From the NCBI GenBank assembly GCA_004552115.1, contig SFPH01000006.1:1-11239 (forward strand): a DNA stretch of 11,239 nucleotides, written 5' to 3'. Shown here one piece after another: positions 1 to 6,510 of this stretch. A program made the position numbers and the translations under genes. The notes under the pieces were generated by a model. That model did no database searches. It saw nothing but the letters and a program-made list of their open reading frames with translations, and had not been told where the DNA came from. The stretch is from Bacteroidales bacterium. Lineage in GTDB: Bacteria; Bacteroidota; Bacteroidia; Bacteroidales; UBA932. Position 1 is the first letter of the stretch; every line of letters starts with the position of its first letter.

Positions 1-1
1 C

Positions 2-130
2 CGCATACTAAAGACTGGGAATAGAGCCATCAGCGTGATGAAGTACGGGCTTGAGCACATAGCCAGCGTGCTTCTGAACCCTCTTAGGCCCCAACCATTT
101 GATATTTTTAAAATTTTGTCATGTGCTTAA
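2..130 (+). CDS. C-terminal fragment of a protein, possibly an IS transposase
   Basis: The frame is open from the window edge to a TAA at 128-130 and gives 42 residues ending FDIFKILSCA. The composition looks coding: MKYGLEHIASVLLNP, then a Pro/Arg-rich stretch and a hydrophobic end. A short C-terminus of the form 'FKxLSCx' recalls DDE transposases of the IS4 type in Bacteroidetes; this is pattern memory, not a search. No terminal inverted repeat could be recognised downstream. The gene starts outside the window, so intactness cannot be judged. It lies upstream of the strong terminator at 225-264, which could end its transcript. It could equally be the tail of another protein. Confidence 0.35.
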   Translation, partial: RILKTGNRAISVMKYGLEHIASVLLNPLRPQPFDIFKILSCA

Positions 131-222
131 AAGAATTCCCTAAAGATAGAGGGAAATACTATATTAGCGAACAGGATCATCCAGGAAAAAAATTCTCTCG
201 AAAGTATATAGTTCATCAATAA
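121..222 (+). CDS. Small ORF of 33 codons, unrecognised
   Basis: ATG 121-123 to TAA 220-222. The start overlaps the end of the preceding frame (stop 128-130), and the stop lies two bases before the terminator hairpin at 225. The peptide is basic and polar (begins MCLKEFPKDRGKYY, ends KYIVHQ), with no signal peptide or membrane segment. The tight fit between the previous stop and the terminator is the only support. An open frame of this length can arise by chance, and it could also be the frameshifted end of the upstream gene. No family is recognised. Confidence 0.2.
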   Translation: MCLKEFPKDRGKYYISEQDHPGKKFSRKYIVHQ

Positions 223-224
223 TG

Positions 225-264
225 ATTCTCAGCGGGGCATTGCTCCGCTGAGAATTTTAGTTTT
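225..264 (+). terminator. Rho-independent terminator
   Basis: Arms ATTCTCAGCGG (225-235) and CCGCTGAGAAT (245-255) pair perfectly over 11 bp. The inner bases add a G-U and two G-C pairs around an ATT loop. A T-rich tail (TTTTAGTTTT) follows on the plus strand only, so it ends plus-strand transcription from the fragments at 1-222 and separates them from the ATPase gene. Confidence 0.8.
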
Positions 265-429
265 CCCACATCGGACTCACAGACCCGCTCCAAATGCTTT
301 GAAAACCGCAATAATCTGCTTAACTTGGCATCGGAAGTCATCGGCCATGTCCCGGAGGATACAGCTGCGGAGGGCACCTTGCTCTGCGAGACGGTCTATT
401 ACGCAGACGGTACGAGAGCCGAAAAGTAA
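265..429 (+). pseudogene. Coding-like gene tail without a start, unrecognised
   Basis: After the terminator, one frame stays open to TAA 427-429. Its last part reads like a folded-protein C-terminus: LASEVIGHVPEDTA, then EGTLLCETVYYADGTR and EK. No ATG, GTG or RBS within this frame downstream of the terminator would make a sensible gene, so it looks like a remnant whose 5' part was lost. The stop is 25 bp before the ATPase start. The longer 577-residue reading of the ATPase frame from 299 overlaps this tail but has no family-like sequence there. About 55 codons could stay open by chance, so the call rests on composition. Family unknown. Confidence 0.3.
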
Positions 430-454
430 TAATTATTACAAATCATATAGTAAT

Positions 455-2032
455 ATGTTGAGCGAAAAACTGCCTATAGGAGTCCAGGACTTCGCGAAAT
501 TGCGCACCGAAGGGTACAAATACATAGATAAAAGCGGGATTGTCTATCGTCTGGCAAATGCGGGATGTTACTATTTCCTCTCTCGTCCAAGGCGTTTCGG
601 AAAGAGCCTGTTCCTGTCAACTCTTGAAGCATATTTCCTTGGAAGAAAGGATTTGTTTTCCGGTCTTGAGATAGAGAGCCTGGAAAAGGACTGGATTGAA
701 TATCCCGTGCTGCATCTTGACTTAAACACACAGAAATACGAGAGTGTTAGCGCTCTGAACAATGTTCTGAACGAAGTGTTGGACAGCTGGGAGCAATTGT
801 ATGGAAAGAATCCAGCTGAAGTGGATTTCGGCAGAAGATTCCAGGGAATCATTCAACGAGCCTATGAAAAGACCAGCAGGAGAGTGGTCATCCTCGTGGA
901 CGAGTACGACAAACCTGTCCTGCAGGCGATAGGCAACGATGCTCTCCAGGACGAATACCGTTCCACCCTTAAGAGTTTCTACGGAGCCTTAAAATCCAGC
1001 GACAGATACATTCGGTTCGCCTTCCTGACCGGAGTCACGAAGTTCGGCAAGGTCAGCGTGTTCAGCGATCTGAACCACCTTAACGACATCTCCATGGATC
1101 CGAGATACTATGACATCTGCGGATTGACGGAGAAGGAGATACGGAGCAATCTGTCCGGGGATGTTGAAGCCATGGCCAGGAATCTCGGCGTACAGCCGGA
1201 AGATGCCTATGCTATGCTGAAAGAGAACTACGACGGATACCATTTCAGCGAAGATGACACACCTGGCATGTATAACCCGTTCAGTATCCTGAATGCACTT
1301 GACAAGAAGAAACTCGGCTCGTACTGGTTTGAGACCGGAACCCCGACATACCTTGTCGAACTGCTCAAGAAACATAACTACAATCTGTCCGATCTCGAGA
1401 AGGAAGAGCCAACGGCCGATGAACTGAACAGCGTCGACTCGACTTCCACCAACCCGATCCCGGTGATATATCAAAGTGGATATCTGACGATAAAAGGGTA
1501 TGACAAGGAATTCAGCCTGTACAAGCTGGGGTATCCGAACAAGGAGGTGGAGGAGGGGTTCGTGAAGTTCCTCATTCCTTACTATACCAATGTCGAGAAA
1601 ACGAGATCCGGATTTGAGATCAGCCAATTTGTACTGTGTCTTAGAAACAAGGACATCGAGGGTTTCATGGCCCGTCTGCAGGCGTTCCTTTCCAATTGCC
1701 CTTATGAGCTCCAGCCGGACCAGGAAAGGCACTTCCAGAGCGTGATGTATATACTCACGACGCTTTGTGGCTTCTATGCCGAAGTGGAGGAACACACCAG
1801 CAAGGGAAGGATGGATATGACCATCAGGACCGACAGGTATATCTACATCTTCGAGTTCAAGTTCAACGCCTCCGCAGAAATTGCTCTTAAGCAGATTGAG
1901 GACATGGGCTATGCTGACAAGTTCAAGGAGGATGGCAGGGAAGTGATATGCATCGGAGCGAACTATAGCAGCGAAGTCAGAAATATCGATTCCTGGAAGG
2001 TTTCTTGCATCGATTCCCAAATCTTGGCTTGA
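455..2032 (+). CDS. AAA-ATPase-like protein with C-terminal PD-(D/E)XK nuclease-like domain
   Basis: 525 residues from ATG 455, chosen because LPIGVQDFAKLR is where this family normally begins; the upstream extension to 299 is unlike the family. Residues 1-250 form the AAA-ATPase-like domain (Pfam 'AAA-ATPase_like'). It has the family's atypical Walker A, RPRRFGKS (44-51), and Walker B VVILVDEYD with D149/E150. The C-terminal third matches the associated PD-(D/E)XK nuclease-like domain ('PDDEXK_9'): GRMD with D454, then a strand with E467-F-K469. Length fits intact members. There is no signal peptide or membrane segment, so it is likely cytoplasmic. The family occurs in many copies in Bacteroidota, Fusobacteria and Clostridia; its role is not established, and defence or mobile-element links are inference. 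No phylum-type promoter is evident upstream. It converges on tRNA-Leu, with gene debris on both sides. Confidence 0.93.
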   Translation: MLSEKLPIGVQDFAKLRTEGYKYIDKSGIVYRLANAGCYYFLSRPRRFGKSLFLSTLEAYFLGRKDLFSGLEIESLEKDWIEYPVLHLDLNTQKYESVSALNNVLNEVLDSWEQLYGKNPAEVDFGRRFQGIIQRAYEKTSRRVVILVDEYDKPVLQAIGNDALQDEYRSTLKSFYGALKSSDRYIRFAFLTGVTKFGKVSVFSDLNHLNDISMDPRYYDICGLTEKEIRSNLSGDVEAMARNLGVQPEDAYAMLKENYDGYHFSEDDTPGMYNPFSILNALDKKKLGSYWFETGTPTYLVELLKKHNYNLSDLEKEEPTADELNSVDSTSTNPIPVIYQSGYLTIKGYDKEFSLYKLGYPNKEVEEGFVKFLIPYYTNVEKTRSGFEISQFVLCLRNKDIEGFMARLQAFLSNCPYELQPDQERHFQSVMYILTTLCGFYAEVEEHTSKGRMDMTIRTDRYIYIFEFKFNASAEIALKQIEDMGYADKFKEDGREVICIGANYSSEVRNIDSWKVSCIDSQILA

Positions 2033-2049
2033 AATCAAGAATCGATGCA
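2006..2049. repeat. 11-bp inverted repeat spanning the ATPase stop codon
   Basis: TGCATCGATTC (2006-2016) and GAATCGATGCA (2039-2049) are perfect inverted copies with a 22-base spacer that contains the TGA stop (2030-2032). A further direct copy of ATCGATTCC lies at 1985-1993. The hairpin has no T tract, so it is not a standard intrinsic terminator. It could be an mRNA 3' stabilising structure, a protein-binding site, or the scar of an insertion. Confidence 0.55.
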
Positions 2050-2147
2050 CGCTGGAGGGAGAATCCGGACAGGAGACTCTTGAGGGAGTGAAAACTGACA
2101 ACGTTTTCATCCAATGGAACGGGAATGACAAAAGGAAAAGAGCTTAA
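2040..2147 (+). pseudogene. Coding-like tail after the ATPase, unrecognised
   Basis: A second plus-strand frame is open across the ATPase end and continues to TAA 2145-2147. The 35 residues after the ATPase stop read NRCTLEGESGQETL, then EGVKTDNVFIQWNGNDKR and KRA. The sequence resembles a normal hydrophilic C-terminus, and its stop falls inside the terminator at 2136-2178, as a real gene end would. There is no start codon with a good context. It may be the residue of a gene interrupted or replaced by the ATPase gene, or chance. No family recognised. Confidence 0.25.
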
Positions 2148-2178
2148 CTAACTGATGACAGAAAGTTAAACTCTTTTT
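2136..2178 (-). terminator. Terminator of tRNA-Leu, also usable from the plus strand
   Basis: Arms AAAAGAGCTTAACT (2136-2149) and AGTTAAACTCTTTT (2164-2177) are complementary except at 2143/2170. That pair is a C-A mismatch in plus-strand RNA but a G-U wobble in minus-strand RNA, so the minus-strand hairpin is fully paired (14 bp). A T-rich tract flanks both sides. It begins just after the 3' end of tRNA-Leu and would also stop the ATPase transcript. Confidence 0.75.
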
Positions 2179-2181
2179 AAG

Positions 2182-2264
2182 TGCGCGAGATGAGACTCGA
2201 ACTCACACAGGTTTTACCCCACTAGCTCCTGAAACTAGCGCGTCTACCATTTCGCCACCCGCGC
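2182..2264 (-). tRNA. tRNA-Leu (anticodon CAG)
   Basis: The reverse complement folds as an 83-nt class II tRNA. The acceptor stem is GCGCGGG with CTCGCGC (one G-U). The D arm is GGCGAAATGGTAGACGC. The anticodon stem CTAGT/GCTAG encloses loop TTCAGGA with anticodon CAG. The long variable arm is built on GGGG/CC-type pairing, and the T arm is GTGAG-TTCGAGT-CTCAT. The discriminator is A, as in tRNA-Leu. CCA is not encoded, as is usual in Bacteroidetes. It has its own promoter directly upstream. Confidence 0.97.
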
Positions 2265-2274
2265 AAGTGGACTG

Positions 2275-2304
2275 CAAAGATACAAAATCTTTTCAATCCG
2301 ACAA
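2275..2304 (-). promoter_or_regulatory. Bacteroidetes-type promoter of tRNA-Leu
   Basis: On the minus strand a -7 element TATCTTTG (2275-2282) matches TAnnTTTG, with TTG (2302-2304) 19 bases upstream as the -33 element. Transcription would begin a few bases before the tRNA 5' end at 2264. The promoter lies in the short gap after the Mfa2-family gene. Confidence 0.65.
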
Positions 2305-2312
2305 GATGTGAG

Positions 2313-3092
2313 TTAAATTTCAATCTCAAAACTGTAGGAAGTTTCCCAATTGCATATTCGGAAATTCACCGTTGTTCTGGAGAAATCTATGGTGACATCG
2401 ATGTCCTCAAGGTCGGCCCTGGTCCAGTCAAAGCCGCTCCGTACTATATATTCCCCAAGGGCGAAACGCCTGAGGACATCTCCGTCATCCACGATGGAAA
2501 GAGATAGCGAACTGTCTTTCTGCCTCGGTACGCAGAGCTGGCAGTCGCCATTCCCGTCCGGCCGAAGTGACACCCTGAAAACACCGTCCTCCGGTTTCCC
2601 GTCAAGGGAATAGCCACACACCTTGCCATCCACGCCCAGGTCGAAATCCACTGGCCGCCCGTCCGAAAGTATATGCATATCCAGCCGGCTGTAACTCTTG
2701 TGCAGCCGCACCGTATCCCGTCTCACATCCACCGACGTATTGAGGACGGAATTGTGCAGCCAGAGTTCCGGGTAATCCCGGCCTTCGTCCACGACGAAGC
2801 CCTTGTCGGGAGAAAACACATCGCCGTCTGCAATATGGAACACATTCACGAACAGCTTTCCGCGCGGCACCTCGAAAACCCTCCCGGAGGAGTAATCCGA
2901 GATTTCCTCACAGAGATGGAAATCCGTCGCGCCAGTCAGGTCCACCGTGAGGGAAGGGGCACTATGGTTATCCACCTCACCCAATTCCAATATCAGACAG
3001 CACGGACAGTCTCCCCTATTCTCTTTGATGCAGGAGCACGGCAGCAGAAGCATTGCCGGCAACAGAGCCGACGCAACGGAAATCCTTCTCAT
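2313..3092 (-). CDS. FimB/Mfa2-family fimbrial anchor or tip lipoprotein
   Basis: 259 residues. The N-terminus has two Arg, a hydrophobic stretch rich in Ala/Leu, and PCSC with C21 as the likely lipidated cysteine. This is followed by KENRGDCP (D28-C29-P30), the hallmark start of the FimB/Mfa2 family, where a cysteine soon after the lipid anchor precedes a beta-sandwich domain. The rest is beta-rich, with tracts such as VPRGKLFVNVFHI and VRLHKSYSRLDMHIL, and it ends in a short strand (NWETSYSFEIEI). In Porphyromonas, Mfa2/FimB proteins anchor the pilus and limit its length; this role is inferred here. It is the last gene of the operon, 25 bp after the fimbrillin gene, matching the usual pilin-then-anchor order. 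There is no convincing terminator between it and tRNA-Leu. Confidence 0.86.
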   Translation of the reverse strand: MRRISVASALLPAMLLLPCSCIKENRGDCPCCLILELGEVDNHSAPSLTVDLTGATDFHLCEEISDYSSGRVFEVPRGKLFVNVFHIADGDVFSPDKGFVVDEGRDYPELWLHNSVLNTSVDVRRDTVRLHKSYSRLDMHILSDGRPVDFDLGVDGKVCGYSLDGKPEDGVFRVSLRPDGNGDCQLCVPRQKDSSLSLSIVDDGDVLRRFALGEYIVRSGFDWTRADLEDIDVTIDFSRTTVNFRICNWETSYSFEIEI

Positions 3093-3117
3093 TTCAAGAC
3101 AAGTTATTGAATATTAT

Positions 3118-4053
3118 TTAGATGACAACTTCTCCTATTTCATTTTTAGTCCAAGGCTTGACTTCTATGCTGACCCCGCTATTTGCGAAATCTATTGCCT
3201 GGTCCGGATCATCCACACCGATACGGGTAATTTTGAGGTTGCTGACTATGTACCTGGTGTTGGCGAGCACAGTAGGAATAGTGACGGGATAGTACCAGAT
3301 GTCGGAACCGATGGCAATCTCGGCCACAAGGCGCACAGGACTGCTGCTGTCGGAGTTGGGATAAGTATAGAAACAATAATTCAGTTCACTTCCTTCCGAC
3401 TGAATCTGACGCTCCGCTTCCTCGAGCAGGAGTCCGTTGCAGTCCCCGGAGACAAATTTCCCAAGGTTGTACCATTTGGCATTCTCATATTCCCCGGCCA
3501 CAGTCCTTTCTCCAACGGCATTGATCAGATAAACACGCTTCAGAGTCATCTCCAGGCCCTTGTATGCCTCCAATTCCAGAGCATTGGTAATCTTCTGCAG
3601 TTCCACGCGGGCGGTCAACCTGCTTACATCAATGGTCGTTGAAATGTCCCCACTCAGATTGAGGCCGTCCTCGCCAAACATAAGCAGGGCATCGGGGGCA
3701 TTGGCAGCAAGGTCGAAAGACCTGGCTTTCAGTTCAGCGTAAGTGCTGACATCATTGATTTTCTGATGATTCGCAAGCACGGCCACCTTCTTGACTCCCT
3801 TTGTCAACTTCAAGGTCTGTGGTGCGGTAGTTCCCTCGGCAGTGGCCTCCAGTTTGTCGTCCTGAAAAATGAAAACCTGGAAATTTTTGACATTTGCGTC
3901 ACTCACACCCGATGCCCTGGTGCTGATCTGAGGAACGGACACAGTCAGTTCCGCCATTTCTTCCTCGCCTCCGATTGCCGGCTGCAATTGCTGCTTTGTG
4001 CATGCAGTCGCCGCAATTACCAGCGCTGCTGCGATAAAAAAATTGTGTTTCAT
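3118..4053 (-). CDS. FimA-family fimbrillin (major pilin-like lipoprotein)
   Basis: 311 residues from ATG 4053; an in-frame ATG at 4086 lies inside the preceding gene and would bury the signal peptide. MKHNFFIAAALVIAATAC is a lipoprotein signal with C18. STRAS (44-48) sits where FimA-type pilins are cleaved after Arg by gingipain-like proteases, releasing a strand for donor-strand assembly. Family-like blocks follow: VKNFQVFIF, KKVAVLANHQ, VSRLTARVELQKI, and a C-terminal strand SGVSIEVKPW with EVVI at the end. It is the probable shaft subunit of a type V-like pilus. It lies 13 bp after the OmpA/TPR gene and 25 bp before the Mfa2-family gene. The region before the ATG is AT-rich with no Shine-Dalgarno, as is normal for this phylum and for highly expressed pilins. 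Confidence 0.88.
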   Translation of the reverse strand: MKHNFFIAAALVIAATACTKQQLQPAIGGEEEMAELTVSVPQISTRASGVSDANVKNFQVFIFQDDKLEATAEGTTAPQTLKLTKGVKKVAVLANHQKINDVSTYAELKARSFDLAANAPDALLMFGEDGLNLSGDISTTIDVSRLTARVELQKITNALELEAYKGLEMTLKRVYLINAVGERTVAGEYENAKWYNLGKFVSGDCNGLLLEEAERQIQSEGSELNYCFYTYPNSDSSSPVRLVAEIAIGSDIWYYPVTIPTVLANTRYIVSNLKITRIGVDDPDQAIDFANSGVSIEVKPWTKNEIGEVVI

Positions 4054-4066
4054 ATATTTATATTGA

Positions 4067-5950
4067 TTAATATGTGTGTCCGACATATCTTTTTCCCAAT
4101 TCGGCTATTTCCGGGTCCAGATTACCCCTGTGCAGCATCGCTCCATCGAGTTCGACGCTGCGCTGCCAGGCCCTGTAGGCCTCGTCGAAACGTTCAAGCC
4201 GGGAGAGTGCCACTGCCCTGAGGTACCAGACCCGGGCGTTCGTCTCATCCAGTTCGGCCAATATGTCCAGTGCGCTGTGGTTATACGAAAGGGATACAAG
4301 GGCGAGAGCAGCGTTATAGTCCCTGTACGGACGAAGTTTGCGCACCGCAGTCTCATAGTCCAGCTGACGTATGGCCTCCACCCCGGACATATAGACGGTG
4401 TCCAGTTCGGTAGTGTGGATGGTATCCTTGATCATACCGGCCCTGTGGGTGTAGAATTCCAGCTGCACGGTACGCAGCTGGGGATAAATCTTCTCCCTCA
4501 GGTAACGGTACTCCGGCTGGGCAGACAGGGCTTTCTCCCTTCTGTCAGGATCCCCGTTTCGCCCTATAAGTTCCAGCAAGGCCGTCTTGCGCGAAGCGGA
4601 AATCAGCGAGTCGGAGGCAATCAGGCGCTGGAGCCGCTCCCAATTCTCGGGCACGTGACTGTCCCTCATCACAGGCGCACACTCTATCCACTCGACAGAG
4701 AGATATTCTCTCATCGACCTGGCTCTGGCAGCGGCGAGGGCGGAGTTGTGTCTGTAACTGCCCTCCGGGGAGCAGGAAGCTGACACAACCATCGAATCCA
4801 GCTCAAAATCCGGATTGGCAAAGATTCCGGCAATATTGCGCTCTATCCTCCGCAGCTCCGCGGCATTGCAGCCCAGACTGCTGTCTATTTCCGAACGTCC
4901 CTGCGCAAAGTCTATCAGAGCCAGGGTCCTGTCGTAGGCATTTCTCTCGATAACGCGTGTCATATAACGGCTGGTCCCGTCAGCCAGGCTCGAAAGCGAA
5001 CTGACATAGAATACCAGCCCTTCGGGATGTGGCAAATCGCAAATCTTCTTGCCATAGGACCAGGCCGATCCCTCCATACTAAGTTCTATGCGCCGCAGAC
5101 CGGGGCGCGACTGCAGTTCCTGCACATAGCGGTAAACCAGTCCGGAATCACCTCTTATCACGGTGTCGAGGCGTATCCCCTGGGTGACAAGGGGAGCTTT
5201 GACATATTTTTCATACATACGATTGCGCCGGCTCTTGCGCCTTTCGTTGCGCCTGTACAGGAGTTTCTTCGTGTAATGCTCGAGGGCCTGGCGCTGGGTC
5301 ACTCCGAAGAGGCTCTCGGCGAGCGGCTCCGCAACAACGCTGCTATCCGTCTTCATAGCATAGGTGTCCGGGAAGTTCCTCCTGAGGAAGAATTCCAGCT
5401 GGTCCAGATATATAAAGGCGAGGGAATCGCTGATTATTGAAGCCAGGAATGCATTATAGCGCTGATACCCACGCAATTGAGCATCCCTGTAACGGCTTCC
5501 CGTGATGAGCACGGGATCAAGTGCGACACTCTCTCCCATAAGCGACATCTGTGGATGGAACCTCAACTGCCATCTCGAGTCGGTCATTTCCTCAGGCACG
5601 CAGATGTCGAACTCCAGACTCAACTTGCCGAAGCGCTCCGCCACGTGACGGAAGCGGGCTGTGACCTTGGATGCGCGTATGACATCGGTAGCCACCATCT
5701 CCCCTGTTTCGTCGTCCCGTATGGCATTCATTATTATGGGGCCCTCCTTGCGGCTGCTGTCGCTCACTACCGTATTGACGATCTCCTCCCGCTTCTGTTC
5801 GTATTCCTCCTCGGAAGGCAGGGAAAGCGACAGCCCGCCGGAAGACAACGCACGACCGGCATTGCGACCCGTCGAGCAATGGAGCACAGACAGGAGTACA
5901 AAGAGCAGTGAGACTGCGAAGAGGCAATATCTTGACGGCTCAGAAGACAT
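4067..5950 (-). CDS. DUF3868-like / OmpA-like / TPR fimbrial-cluster protein
   Basis: 627 residues. ATG 5950 overlaps the DUF3575 stop by 11 bp, which suggests translational coupling and supports this start. A signal segment (residues 8-24, LFAVSLLFVLLSVL) precedes H24-C25; His before Cys makes lipidation uncertain. Residues about 90-170 resemble DUF3868 (LRFHPQMSLMGESV, VLITGSRYR). About 229-248 is a strongly basic stretch (KKLLYRRNERRKSRRNR). About 345-480 is OmpA-C-like, with SASCSPEGSYRHN at 390-402 and the following Ala/Arg-rich helix. About 530-602 reads as TPR helices (RVWYLRAVALSRLERFDEAY). DUF3868/OmpA-like proteins recur in Bacteroidales fimbrial loci and are presumed assembly or envelope partners. 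The TPR end suggests protein-protein contact. The exact function is unknown. Confidence 0.85.
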   Translation of the reverse strand: MSSEPSRYCLFAVSLLFVLLSVLHCSTGRNAGRALSSGGLSLSLPSEEEYEQKREEIVNTVVSDSSRKEGPIIMNAIRDDETGEMVATDVIRASKVTARFRHVAERFGKLSLEFDICVPEEMTDSRWQLRFHPQMSLMGESVALDPVLITGSRYRDAQLRGYQRYNAFLASIISDSLAFIYLDQLEFFLRRNFPDTYAMKTDSSVVAEPLAESLFGVTQRQALEHYTKKLLYRRNERRKSRRNRMYEKYVKAPLVTQGIRLDTVIRGDSGLVYRYVQELQSRPGLRRIELSMEGSAWSYGKKICDLPHPEGLVFYVSSLSSLADGTSRYMTRVIERNAYDRTLALIDFAQGRSEIDSSLGCNAAELRRIERNIAGIFANPDFELDSMVVSASCSPEGSYRHNSALAAARARSMREYLSVEWIECAPVMRDSHVPENWERLQRLIASDSLISASRKTALLELIGRNGDPDRREKALSAQPEYRYLREKIYPQLRTVQLEFYTHRAGMIKDTIHTTELDTVYMSGVEAIRQLDYETAVRKLRPYRDYNAALALVSLSYNHSALDILAELDETNARVWYLRAVALSRLERFDEAYRAWQRSVELDGAMLHRGNLDPEIAELGKRYVGHTY

Positions 5951-6503
5951 AGGTCAGGGAAATGATAAGATTGTCCGGCAGAACGAAGGGCCTGGAACCC
6001 TTTTCCAAAGTCCTTCCGCAACGTGGACAGGCATAGCGGGTGTACCAGGTCCTGCCGGCCCAGAGTCCAAGTCCGAAATCGAGATTCAGATGACTGCCTA
6101 TCATCAGCGAATAACCGGCGGAAGCGGCCATCCCCACCGCATCCCCCTCTTCTGTAGAAGGAGAGACAATGCCGCCGAAATTGTAACAGCGATAACGCGC
6201 CGCAGCAGACAGCCACCACCCGGAATAGACGTGCCACGGCCACCATTTCGCAGCCAGATCCACGTCCAGATGCCTCAGCTGGAACTGTTTTTCCTCCCCC
6301 TGGTTCCAGGTGAAAGGATTGTAATCCACCGAAGCCCCTACGCTGAAGTTTCGATGTACGGCTGCCGACACATCCAGATTCAGAGTGGCGAGCGCAGCGT
6401 AATCGGCGAGGTTGGTCGAGACGGCCCATTGCTGGGCCAATCCCGACGCTGAAGCAAGTGTCAGCAGCCCCAGAGCCACTGCAACAGTCCTGATAAAACC
6501 CAT
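5940..6503 (-). CDS. DUF3575-family outer-membrane barrel protein
   Basis: 187 residues. The signal peptide is at 1-23 (cleavage about GLA|QQ). The mature part is beta-barrel-like, with alternating aromatic strands: VDYNPFTW, LDVDLAAKWWPW, SGWWLSAAARYR, LNLDFGLGLWAG. A conserved late CxxC pair, C159-P-R-C162, and a terminal ISLTYVF with final Phe are typical of DUF3575 and of outer-membrane barrels in general. The family is frequent in Bacteroidales fimbrial clusters; its job (assembly platform, anchor or usher-like role) is not established. The gene is 7 bp after the zincin gene and overlaps the next gene, so all three are probably co-translated. The CxxC may form a disulfide in the periplasm. 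Confidence 0.87.
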   Translation of the reverse strand: MGFIRTVAVALGLLTLASASGLAQQWAVSTNLADYAALATLNLDVSAAVHRNFSVGASVDYNPFTWNQGEEKQFQLRHLDVDLAAKWWPWHVYSGWWLSAAARYRCYNFGGIVSPSTEEGDAVGMAASAGYSLMIGSHLNLDFGLGLWAGRTWYTRYACPRCGRTLEKGSRPFVLPDNLIISLTYVF

Positions 6504-6510
6504 TCCAACA

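Noticed and set aside
136..155. Small hairpin TTCCCT/AGGGAA near the window start
   Set aside because: Only six pairs with no T tract; too weak to interpret.
299..454. The N-terminal extension of the ATPase frame back to ATG 299
   Set aside because: The 52 extra residues are Arg/Ser-rich and unlike the family, which begins at about MLSEKLPIGVQDF. The overlapping frame 265-429 looks more coding there.
989..2131. A 380-codon open frame on the minus strand opposite the ATPase gene
   Set aside because: It is antisense to a clear family member with intact motifs. The translation has no recognisable domain or signal and an implausible composition; it is a shadow of the codon use on the plus strand.
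2182..2264. tRNA-Leu as an integration (att) site for an element carrying the ATPase gene
   Set aside because: No second copy of the tRNA 3' end sequence is present anywhere in the window, and no integrase gene is visible.
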